From contig CAYNUG010000085.1 in the NCBI GenBank assembly GCA_964400545.1, positions 1 to 9,707 on the forward strand: a stretch of DNA of 9,707 nt. Reading direction: 5' to 3'. Below the pieces are notes generated by a model that saw only the letters and a list, made by a program, of their open reading frames with translations, was not told the origin of the DNA and made no database searches. This DNA is from UBA647 sp964400545 (GTDB lineage Bacteria; Acidobacteriota; Aminicenantia; UBA2199). This document shows, one piece after another, positions 1 through 6,011 of the stretch; within the stretch, counting starts at the first letter, position 1, and the number at the start of each line of letters is the position of its first letter. The position numbers and the translations under genes are program-made.

Positions 1-41
1 TCATACTCTGTTCTAAATATTTCTGTAGGAATTTCAGCCAT
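1..41 (-). CDS. 5' end of a divergent gene (partial, unidentified)
   Basis: Reading the minus strand from position 41 gives ATG followed by MAEIPTEIFRTEY with no stop before the window edge. A good ribosome binding site (AAAGGATG) lies just upstream on the minus strand, around 46-53, so a real start is likely. Only 13 residues are visible. The run EIFRTEY faintly recalls the EIFREYDIRG start of phosphomannomutase/phosphoglucomutase proteins, but that is a guess from very little sequence. The gene diverges from rplU and shares the 42-157 intergenic region with it. Confidence 0.45.
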   Translation of the reverse strand, partial: MAEIPTEIFRTEY

Positions 42-157
42 TTTTCATCCTTTTTTTTTCTTTTTTCTGAGGTAAAACTTAATAAAATAGCACTTCAACT
101 TGAAATACATTGAACTTTATGATATATATTCCAAGTATTAAAAAAAGGAGTAATTTG
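42..157. promoter_or_regulatory. Divergent intergenic region with candidate rplU promoter
   Basis: This AT-rich gap separates the minus-strand gene start from rplU. On the + strand TTGAAA (100-105) is followed after 17 bases by TATATA (123-128), a plausible sigma-70-type pair. AAAGGAG at 144-150 is the rplU ribosome binding site, seven bases before ATG 158. An interrupted palindrome TTCAA-C-TTGAA (94-104) overlaps the -35 element and could be an operator. Position 51-66 is a long T tract, which is the purine-rich leader of the minus-strand gene. The promoter is inferred by eye; if the organism uses Bacteroidota-type promoters the assignment would be wrong. Confidence 0.35.
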
Positions 158-541
158 ATGTTTGCAATACTTGAAACAGGCGGAAAGCAGTATAAAGTTG
201 AAGAAGGGGACATACTTGAGGTTGAGCTGTTAGGTGAAAAGAAAGAACAGGAAGTCTTTATCTTCGAAAATGTTCTTTTGCTGAATGGAGACACCACCAA
301 GATCGGCACTCCCTATGTAAAGAATGCCAAGGTCAAAGCAAAGATTCTGTCTGAGATCAAAGCCGAGAAGATCATTGTATTTAAGAAAAAATCGAAAAAG
401 CAATATAGAAAAACACAAGGTCACAGACAGAGACTTCACAAGATCCTGATTGAAAAAATAGAAGTTAAGGCGGAAGCCAAACCTAAAACAGCAGCTGAAC
501 CGAAGGCTGCCAAACCAACCACTAAGAAGAAGGAGAATTAA
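158..541 (+). CDS. rplU: 50S ribosomal protein L21
   Basis: L21 is a structural protein of the large ribosomal subunit that binds 23S rRNA. The product starts MFAILETGGKQYKVEEGD, the usual L21 N-terminus, and contains the conserved basic segment KKKSKKQYRKTQGHRQ near residues 70-86. The start at 158 is chosen over an in-frame ATG at 110 because AAAGGAG lies seven bases upstream and the family signature begins at this Met. The protein is 128 residues, about 25 longer than the common ~103: the last ~28 residues form a Lys/Ala/Pro/Glu-rich low-complexity tail (AEAKPKTAAEPKAAKP) that is probably disordered. rpmA starts two bases after the stop, giving the near-universal rplU-rpmA pair. Identity is certain; the role of the tail is unknown. 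Confidence 0.97.
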   Translation: MFAILETGGKQYKVEEGDILEVELLGEKKEQEVFIFENVLLLNGDTTKIGTPYVKNAKVKAKILSEIKAEKIIVFKKKSKKQYRKTQGHRQRLHKILIEKIEVKAEAKPKTAAEPKAAKPTTKKKEN

Positions 542-543
542 AA

Positions 544-795
544 ATGGCACATAAAAAATCGGGCGGAAGTGCAAAGAACGGTAGAGACAGTATCTCCAAG
601 AGGCTTGGCGTTAAAAAATATGGCGGAGAAAAAATAAATGCAGGATCGATCATAATCAGGCAAAGAGGATCGAAGTTCAAACCGGGACTGAATGTCGGAA
701 TAGGAAAAGATGACACATTATTCGCTCTTTCTTCCGGTGTTGTAAAATTTGTCACAAAAAATAAAAGAAAATTTGTAGAGGTCATACCAAATTAA
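544..795 (+). CDS. rpmA: 50S ribosomal protein L27
   Basis: L27 is a large-subunit protein whose flexible N-terminus reaches toward the peptidyl transferase centre and contacts tRNA. The 83-residue product opens MAHKKSGGSAKNGRDSISKR and contains GVKKYGGEKINAGSIIIRQRG and the GIGKDDTLFAL segment, all standard L27 blocks, and its length is typical. It begins directly with MAHKK, so there is no N-terminal extension of the kind cleaved by the Prp protease in Firmicutes. It follows rplU with a two-base gap, and the rplU tail codons (aagaaggagaa) supply its ribosome binding site. A dyad follows the gene at 803-836. Confidence 0.98.
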   Translation: MAHKKSGGSAKNGRDSISKRLGVKKYGGEKINAGSIIIRQRGSKFKPGLNVGIGKDDTLFALSSGVVKFVTKNKRKFVEVIPN

Positions 796-802
796 CCGGC
801 AA

Positions 803-836
803 CCTTCAGATCCGATCCCGGAGATAACTCTGAAGG
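803..836 (+). terminator. Hairpin between rpmA and obgE (terminator or processing site)
   Basis: A perfect 8-bp inverted repeat, CCTTCAGA (803-810) and TCTGAAGG (829-836), encloses a smaller one, TCCG (811-814) and CGGA (819-822), so the RNA can form a nested stem. No U-run follows directly; the nearest T stretch is at about 852-856. It could therefore attenuate rather than fully stop transcription, or act as an RNA-processing or stability hairpin setting the ratio of ribosomal proteins to obgE. The structure is seen directly; the function is inferred. Confidence 0.5.
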
Positions 837-872
837 CAAGTCATTTCAAGGTTTTTCCACTTATCACTTAAT

Positions 873-1877
873 ATGTTCATAGACAGAACGATCGTGATCT
901 TTTCTGCAGGAAAAGGTGGTAATGGTTCCACAAGTTTCAGACGAGAAAAATTCATTCCGAAGGGGGGACCCGACGGAGGTGACGGAGGGAACGGAGGAAG
1001 CATTGTCCTTGTAAGCAGAAAAAAAGTAAGCTCACTTATAGACTTCAAAGGCAATCATCATATCAAAGCGGAAAATGGAGGGAATGGTGCCGGTAACAAC
1101 AGGACCGGGAAAAGTGGAGAGAATAGGGTCATGGAAGTTCCTGCGGGCACATTGATCAAAAGCTTCCCGGATGAGGAAATAATGTTCGACTTCACTGACG
1201 AAGACATTGAATTCACTATCGCTGAAGGGGGGAAAGGCGGTGCAGGGAATGTCCGGTTTAAATCATCTGTCAACCAGACTCCAAAAACCGCCAAGAAGGG
1301 AAAACCCGGAGAATCAATAAAAGTAATTCTTGAATTAAAACTAATTGCTTTTGCCGGATTAGTGGGATTTCCAAATGCAGGTAAATCAACCCTGATCTCA
1401 AAACTGAGTAGTGCAAAACCGAAAATTGCAGATTACCCCTTCACAACACTAACCCCCCATCTCGGAGTTGTATACCAGGGATATGAAAGTCTTGTTATCG
1501 CAGACATCCCGGGAATAATCGAAGGCGCTCATAAAGGTGAGGGGATGGGGACTGATTTCCTCAGACATATCGAAAGAAATCGTGTCCTCGTATTTATGCT
1601 GAATGTGGGAGATATCTCGGAAACGGATCCTATTGACAGGCTTAAGATCCTTATGAACGAACTCCGATCATACAAAAAAGAATTAATGAGAAAAAAACAC
1701 CTTGTTGTTGCAAATAAGATCGACCTGTTGGATAATGTGGATAGCGACATTGGACTCCTTGACCTAAGGGAGTATTGTAGGACTGAGGGATTTGAATTAT
1801 TGGAAATTTCAGCAATTAAAGAGATCAATCTTAATCAACTTAAAAATAAGCTTTTTAAAATTTTAAATGAGGACTAA
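873..1877 (+). CDS. obgE: GTPase Obg (ribosome assembly)
   Basis: Obg is an essential GTPase that binds the 50S subunit during late assembly and links growth to stress signals. The 334-residue product has the glycine-rich Obg fold at residues 1-157 (repeated GGxGG, for example GGPDGGDGGNGG at 31-42), then a G domain with P-loop GFPNAGKST (165-173), switch I PFTTLTPHLG (189-198), G3 DIPGIIEGA (211-219), G4 NKID (281-284) and G5 SAI (313-315). It ends after the G domain, so the variable OCT domain of some homologues is absent. The start fits the family (MFID), but no clear Shine-Dalgarno sequence precedes ATG 873; the nearest AAGG is about 20 bases away. The stop overlaps the nadD start by 11 bases. 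Confidence 0.97.
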   Translation: MFIDRTIVIFSAGKGGNGSTSFRREKFIPKGGPDGGDGGNGGSIVLVSRKKVSSLIDFKGNHHIKAENGGNGAGNNRTGKSGENRVMEVPAGTLIKSFPDEEIMFDFTDEDIEFTIAEGGKGGAGNVRFKSSVNQTPKTAKKGKPGESIKVILELKLIAFAGLVGFPNAGKSTLISKLSSAKPKIADYPFTTLTPHLGVVYQGYESLVIADIPGIIEGAHKGEGMGTDFLRHIERNRVLVFMLNVGDISETDPIDRLKILMNELRSYKKELMRKKHLVVANKIDLLDNVDSDIGLLDLREYCRTEGFELLEISAIKEINLNQLKNKLFKILNED

Positions 1878-2532
1878 GAAAAGAACAGGAATACTTGGAG
1901 GAACTTTCGATCCGATTCATTACGGACATGTTGATCTCGGTCTCCATGTTCTACATCAATTCAATCTGAGTTCAATAAGATATATTCTTTCTGCCAAACC
2001 CCCTCACAAGCGTGGTTATCAGATAGCACCGGTTGATATACGATGGAAAATGCTGGTAGCCGGATTACAATCCAACCCCAGACTTATTCCAGATGATATA
2101 GAGACAAAAAGAGATGAATATTCATGGACAATCAACACAGTAAAACAATTAATTAAAGATTCTCCTGATGACAAGCTGTTTTTTCTTTCCGGAAGTGAAG
2201 GATTCCTTAAGGTCAGGACATGGAAAGAATACAGGAAATTATTTGAATTAATAAATTTTATTATCGTAATGAGAAACTCAGATCAGGAAAAAGAAGTCTC
2301 GCAACTCCTGAAAGAAGAAGGAATAACTCCTGTTTCTCAAGGGAAACCTGAAGTAGATTCAACAGCAGTGTATTATTATTCTTATAGATCTAACTATCTT
2401 GATCTATCCTCCACCCTGATCAGAAACCTGATCGGCAGGGGGAAAAGTGTTTCGAAGATGGTGAACAAAAAAGTTAAAGAGATAATAAAGGAGAACGATC
2501 TCTATGGAAAAAATCAACCCGGACAAATTTAA
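1867..2532 (+). CDS. nadD: Nicotinate-nucleotide adenylyltransferase
   Basis: NadD transfers AMP from ATP to nicotinate mononucleotide, giving deamido-NAD in cytosolic NAD synthesis. The 221-residue product shows the nucleotidyltransferase signature GGTFDPIHYGH (11-21, with the two His of the HxGH-type motif), the KPPHK loop (44-48), YSWTINTVKQL (85-95) and the C-terminal SSTLIRNLI (181-189, the SSTxIR motif). The usual GaDs segment reads SGSEGF (108-113), with Glu where Asp is common. It overlaps obgE by 11 bases at its start and rsfS by 29 at its end, an arrangement that implies translational coupling. The obg-nadD-rsfS order is a widely conserved cluster. Confidence 0.95.
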   Translation: MRTKKRTGILGGTFDPIHYGHVDLGLHVLHQFNLSSIRYILSAKPPHKRGYQIAPVDIRWKMLVAGLQSNPRLIPDDIETKRDEYSWTINTVKQLIKDSPDDKLFFLSGSEGFLKVRTWKEYRKLFELINFIIVMRNSDQEKEVSQLLKEEGITPVSQGKPEVDSTAVYYYSYRSNYLDLSSTLIRNLIGRGKSVSKMVNKKVKEIIKENDLYGKNQPGQI

Positions 2533-2908
2533 TTCTACTCTGAAGAAGTGGAGGATTCCCCCTATCATCAAAAAAGCGGTATCAGTTATTTCTGATAAAA
2601 AAGGAGATAACATAGTAATACTTAAACTAAAAGGTATTACCGACCTGACAGATTTCATTGTGATCTGCAGCGGCAATTCCAACAAACAGAACAATGCCGT
2701 TGCAAATGAACTTCACAAACAATTAAAAAAGGAATTCAAATCGGGACCCCTGGGAGTAGAGGGAAATAAATTCGGAGATTGGATCCTTATGGATTATGTG
2801 GATTTCATTATCCATATTTTCTCCCCGGAAATGAGAGAAAAGTATTCTCTTGAAAAACTTTGGATGGATGCAAAAAAATACGATTTTACATTTACTGAAA
2901 AACCTTAA
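2504..2908 (+). CDS. rsfS: Ribosomal silencing factor RsfS
   Basis: RsfS (YbeB/Iojap family) binds ribosomal protein L14 and blocks subunit joining when nutrients are short. The 134-residue product carries the family core: a central LTDFIVICSGNSNKQ segment, EGNKFGDWILMDYVDFIIHIF and the C-terminal motif around REKYSLEKLWMDA. The start ATG 2504 lies inside nadD and has a strong AAAGGAG (2487-2493) ten bases upstream. About 18 residues precede the core, a short extension compared with the ~105-residue E. coli protein. Its end overlaps the next gene by about 41 bases. Its presence beside nadD and upstream of rlmH matches the common rsfS-rlmH linkage, here split by an AAA+ gene. Confidence 0.95.
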   Translation: MEKINPDKFNSTLKKWRIPPIIKKAVSVISDKKGDNIVILKLKGITDLTDFIVICSGNSNKQNNAVANELHKQLKKEFKSGPLGVEGNKFGDWILMDYVDFIIHIFSPEMREKYSLEKLWMDAKKYDFTFTEKP

Positions 2909-3788
2909 AGACCCTTCCTCTCTTGACTTAAAGAGAAAAGCGGACAAGGTGGCAGTATTCGAAACCGGTGTTCTTCTTATCGGAGAGACTGGAACCGGAA
3001 AAGATTTCTGGGCTGACTATATTCACAAAAAAAGCGGAAAAGATAAAATGCTGAACCTGAACTGCGGGGATGTTCCGGAGAATCTCCTCGAGAGCGAATG
3101 GTTCGGATACAGGAAAGGTGCATTCACGGGTGCGGATAAAGAATTCGAAGGGAAATGGATGTCGGCATCCGGAGGAATTATATTTTTGAATCAGATCGAT
3201 CTTCTCAGTGTTAACATGCAATCCAGATTACTCCGAATAATAGAAAGGAAAAAATTCTATCCTCTCGGATCATCAACGGAACAAGAAGTAAATTCCCGAT
3301 TCCTTTTCTCAACCGATCATGATATTGAAGAAAAAGTCCGATCCGGAGCTTTCAGAAAAGATCTTTATTACAGGATCTCCGCATTTTCGATAAAGATACG
3401 GCCTTTAAGAGAGAGAAAAGACGACATCATTCCTCTGGTCAAATTCTTCACTTCGGAAAAAGATATGGGATTTGAACTTACAGGTAAAGGTAAAAAAAAT
3501 CTACTTGATCACAAATGGGAAGGGAATATAAGAGAGATTCAAAATTTCGTTAACAATATATCCATTTTCAAGAATGTATTGGAAGATTCAGATACTGAGC
3601 AACTTTCGGGAACCTTATTCTCTTCAGAAAAGCCAATGCTTTATGACGATATTCCTCTCAGAGAGCTCGAGATCAGGTATATTAATCATCTGATAAAAAA
3701 ATACGGAAATAAATCTAAAGTAGCCGGTATCCTGGGCATATCCAGGAAATCCCTCTATGACAGGTTGAAACATTATGGCAAAGATTGA
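2868..3788 (+). CDS. Sigma-54-activator-like AAA+ protein with altered Walker B and Fis HTH
   Basis: The family uses ATP hydrolysis to open sigma-54 promoters. From ATG 2868 it is 306 residues (a TTG at 2850 would add six); neither start has a clear ribosome binding site. It has no N-terminal receiver, GAF or PAS domain. Seen in order: Walker A GETGTGKD (39-46), an intact GAFTGA loop (84-89), a Walker B position reading IIFLNQI (104-110), arginine-finger segment FRKDLYYR (162-169), sensor-2 WEGNIRE (217-223) and a Fis-type helix-turn-helix GNKSKVAGILGISRKSLYD (280-298). Two departures are clear from the codons: the Walker B Asp-Glu is AAT CAG (N108, Q109), and the sensor-1 Asn position is Asp (FSTDHD, 147-152). 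Weak or absent ATP hydrolysis is therefore likely, suggesting a DNA-binding or allosteric role. It sits out of place between rsfS and rlmH, overlapping both. Confidence 0.88.
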   Translation: MQKNTILHLLKNLKDPSSLDLKRKADKVAVFETGVLLIGETGTGKDFWADYIHKKSGKDKMLNLNCGDVPENLLESEWFGYRKGAFTGADKEFEGKWMSASGGIIFLNQIDLLSVNMQSRLLRIIERKKFYPLGSSTEQEVNSRFLFSTDHDIEEKVRSGAFRKDLYYRISAFSIKIRPLRERKDDIIPLVKFFTSEKDMGFELTGKGKKNLLDHKWEGNIREIQNFVNNISIFKNVLEDSDTEQLSGTLFSSEKPMLYDDIPLRELEIRYINHLIKKYGNKSKVAGILGISRKSLYDRLKHYGKD

Positions 3789-4239
3789 ACTTGTTTGTAT
3801 CGGCAAACAGAAGTTTAAAGATCTGGAACCTCTTGAAAAAGAATATGAAAAGAAGATCAGTTTCTTTGCAAAGTTCATTATCACTATAATTAAACCCGTA
3901 AAATCCGGCAACGAGAAAACAGCAATGAAAGCGGAAGGAAATAAAATACTCGAGAAAATCAAGGATAATGATATTCTGATATCACTTGACAGAAAAGGAG
4001 ATATATTAAGTTCTGTAGAATTTTCAAGGTTTATTTCCAACAAGCTCAACTACAGTGATAAGAACATCGTGTTTGCAATAGGCGGACCTGCTGGATTATC
4101 TGACGATGTACTTAAAAATTCAGCCAAAGTAATATCATTTTCAAAAATGACGTTTGCACACGACATCTTTAAAATATTGTTCCTTGAACAACTATACAGA
4201 GCATTTACTATAATTAAAAGGACAGGTTATCACAGATAA
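3775..4239 (+). CDS. rlmH: 23S rRNA (pseudouridine1915-N3)-methyltransferase RlmH
   Basis: RlmH is a small dimeric SPOUT methyltransferase that methylates pseudouridine 1915 in helix 69 of 23S rRNA on assembled 70S ribosomes, using S-adenosylmethionine. The 154-residue product has the LDRKGDILSSVEFSRFI block (71-87), the cofactor-binding knot FAIGGPAGLSDDV (100-112) and the C-terminal SKMTFAHDIFKILFLEQLYRA, ending in GYHR, which matches the YHR end of the family. Length is typical. The ATG lies inside the end of the AAA+ gene (14-base overlap), so translation is probably coupled. It is the last gene of the ribosome-linked block; 22 bases separate it from the peptidase gene. Confidence 0.96.
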   Translation: MAKIELVCIGKQKFKDLEPLEKEYEKKISFFAKFIITIIKPVKSGNEKTAMKAEGNKILEKIKDNDILISLDRKGDILSSVEFSRFISNKLNYSDKNIVFAIGGPAGLSDDVLKNSAKVISFSKMTFAHDIFKILFLEQLYRAFTIIKRTGYHR

Positions 4240-4261
4240 AACCTGGGCAAAGGAGAATCAA

Positions 4262-5734
4262 ATGAAACTTTTTGTATTATTCACAATCTTAACAACAATT
4301 TTTCTGTCATTATCCGCAGGAACACCGGATGTTGACTATAACAAATATTTTACAGGTCAAACTATGAGGATCGACTATTTCCATATAGGGAACAGTTCAG
4401 AAGAGTTGATAACTATTGATAAAATTTACAGAGAAGGCGAATGGGCGGGGAGCAAGAAAAAACTTACAAACTCATTCCCGTATGGAAAATACAGAGCAAA
4501 AATATTCACTTCTGATGAAAAAACACTCCTGTATTCAAGGGGATTTGATTCATATTTCGGTGAATACAAAACCACTGGAGATGCCGCCAGGGGAATAAAA
4601 AAATCGTATCACGAATCGGTACTGATCCCCTACCCGAAAGAAACAATAATCTTAAAGATCGTTCAGGTATCAGGCAGAACTGAAATCTCAACTCTCATAA
4701 CAAAAAAGATAGATCCATCATCTATAAATATCATACGGGAGAAAAGAAAAAGGGATATTATTGTTTTCGATGTTCACAAAACCGGGGATCCTTCCAAACG
4801 GGTCGATCTCGTCATTGTTGCGGAAGGCTATACAAAAAATGATCTGGAAAAGGTCAAAAATGACTTTCAGAAAGTTAAGAAAATTTTCTTCAGTCAGGAA
4901 CCCTACAGATCAAATATGAATAAATTCAATATTTACGGCATATTCAAACCTTCGGATGAATCCGGAACCGATGAACCCAGGATCGGAAAGTTAAGGAACA
5001 CATCGGTCGACACGACTTTTAATTCCCTCGGATCGGCAAGATACCTTCTGACCGAAGCAAATAAGAAATTAAGGGACATAACATCGGCTGCACCCTGCGA
5101 TGCTATAATGATAATGGTAAATTCCACAAGATATGGCGGAGGAGGGATATACAACAGTTTCTGTACTTTTACAATCGACAACAAGCAGGCATCTTACCTG
5201 ATCCTGCATGAGTTCGGACATTCTTTCAGCGGCCTGGCTGATGAATACTATTCATCTGCAGTCTCCTACAACGACTTTTATCCAAAGGGTATCGAACCTG
5301 TGGAACCTAACATAACAGCTCTTTTGGACCCTGCAAAGATAAAATGGTCGTCACTTGTAAAAGACGGTACAAAGATACCGACACCGTGGGGGAAAAGGGA
5401 TTTTGACAGAATGAACAATGAGTTCGGGAAAAAGCGAAAAGAGATAAATTTGAAAATCGAGAGACTGACAAGATCCGGTGCATCAAAAGAAAAGATACTT
5501 CAGGCAAAACAAGAAATTGAGAGCCTTATGAAGGAAAAAGAAAAAGAGAATAGAGAGTTTTTCTCAAGATCGGGATTGACCGGAGTGGTCGGCGCCTTTG
5601 AAGGTGCAGGATACTCTTCCAAAGGAATGTACAGGCCGATGATCGACTGTATAATGTTCACGATCGGGAAAAAGCCATACTGCAAGGTTTGTGAAAATGC
5701 GGTTTCGGAAATGATAAAAAAATATTCTGATTGA
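4262..5734 (+). CDS. Secreted M64-family (IgA-peptidase-like) zinc metallopeptidase
   Basis: The 490-residue product starts with a signal peptide (MKLFVLFTILTTIFLSLSAG, cleavage probably near residues 19-20) and is therefore exported. Residues 23-150 resemble the M64 N-terminal beta domain (NKYFTGQTMRIDYFHIGN). The catalytic part begins near 180 (VDLVIVAEGYT) and contains HEFGHSFSGLADEYY (316-330) with the HExxH zinc motif. The end, GMYRPMIDCIMF...YCKVCENAV, matches the family's closing YRP and Cys pattern. A charged helical insertion (about 388-435) lies between motif and end. AAAGGAG precedes the ATG by six bases. The family name comes from a Clostridium IgA protease, but most members have unknown substrates, so only a general extracellular or periplasmic proteolytic role is claimed. 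Confidence 0.87.
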   Translation: MKLFVLFTILTTIFLSLSAGTPDVDYNKYFTGQTMRIDYFHIGNSSEELITIDKIYREGEWAGSKKKLTNSFPYGKYRAKIFTSDEKTLLYSRGFDSYFGEYKTTGDAARGIKKSYHESVLIPYPKETIILKIVQVSGRTEISTLITKKIDPSSINIIREKRKRDIIVFDVHKTGDPSKRVDLVIVAEGYTKNDLEKVKNDFQKVKKIFFSQEPYRSNMNKFNIYGIFKPSDESGTDEPRIGKLRNTSVDTTFNSLGSARYLLTEANKKLRDITSAAPCDAIMIMVNSTRYGGGGIYNSFCTFTIDNKQASYLILHEFGHSFSGLADEYYSSAVSYNDFYPKGIEPVEPNITALLDPAKIKWSSLVKDGTKIPTPWGKRDFDRMNNEFGKKRKEINLKIERLTRSGASKEKILQAKQEIESLMKEKEKENREFFSRSGLTGVVGAFEGAGYSSKGMYRPMIDCIMFTIGKKPYCKVCENAVSEMIKKYSD

Positions 5735-5788
5735 CATTCAAACTTAACCTAAATACTTTTAAGTAAATTGAACATGAAGCAATAAAGG

Positions 5789-5815
5789 ATATCTCCGTCT
5801 CGAGAATGAAGATAT
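5789..5815 (+). terminator. Possible weak terminator/dyad after the peptidase gene
   Basis: ATATCT (5789-5794) pairs with AGATAT (5810-5815) around a loop that contains the perfect palindrome TCTCGAGA (5798-5805). It begins about 55 bases after the peptidase stop and is followed by AATAATTTCTTT. The stem is short and AT-rich, so termination is only a possibility. Confidence 0.25.
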
Positions 5816-5873
5816 AATAATTTCTTTCTAATCTGTCCTTTGGCGACTGGTTTAATAAAAGATTCTCTATTGC

Positions 5874-5892
5874 TACGACACCATTTGTCGTA
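5874..5892. repeat. Perfect REP-like hairpin upstream of cas6
   Basis: TACGACA (5874-5880) and TGTCGTA (5886-5892) form a perfect 7-bp stem around the loop CCATT. It is GC-richer than its surroundings and stands about 120 bases before cas6. It has the size and look of a repetitive extragenic palindrome or of an operator bound by a dimer. No second copy is present in this window, so repetitiveness in the genome is not shown. Confidence 0.5.
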
Positions 5893-6011
5893 CCTCATGA
5901 TTCATAATAGTCTTATGAAACATAATAATAAATTAATATTTTTAAGATTGTCTTTATTATCATTTTTAAGTATTCTGAAAATAGATAGTTTTTATTTTAT
6001 ATCGGAGAGAG

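Larger units (their letters stand above)
5735..6011. other. 277-base intergenic region before the cas genes
   Basis: This is the only long gap between genes in the window. It contains a weak dyad at 5789-5815, a perfect hairpin at 5874-5892 and a very AT-rich stretch (about 5900-6000) that is the likely location of the cas promoter, though I could not pick out a convincing -35/-10 pair. GGAGAG (6004-6009) just before ATG 6012 is the cas6 ribosome binding site at short spacing. An open frame starting from TTG 5840 covers part of the gap, but its hydrophobic, family-less translation does not look like a gene. Confidence 0.6.

Noticed and set aside
110..157. Upstream in-frame ATG for rplU
   Set aside because: It would add 16 residues not seen in L21, overlaps the candidate -10 region, and lacks a ribosome binding site, while ATG 158 has AAAGGAG.
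4416..4598. 60-residue + strand ORF within the peptidase gene
   Set aside because: It is an out-of-frame shadow of a well-supported M64-like coding region.
5874..5882. TACGACACC shared by the hairpin and both cas6 tails (6705, 8238)
   Set aside because: A nine-base match set in unrelated contexts (the cas6 copies are codons Y-D-T) is best explained by chance and the known duplication.
5735..6011. CRISPR array or leader in the gap before cas6
   Set aside because: No regularly spaced direct repeats of CRISPR length occur here or elsewhere in the window; only isolated dyads were found.
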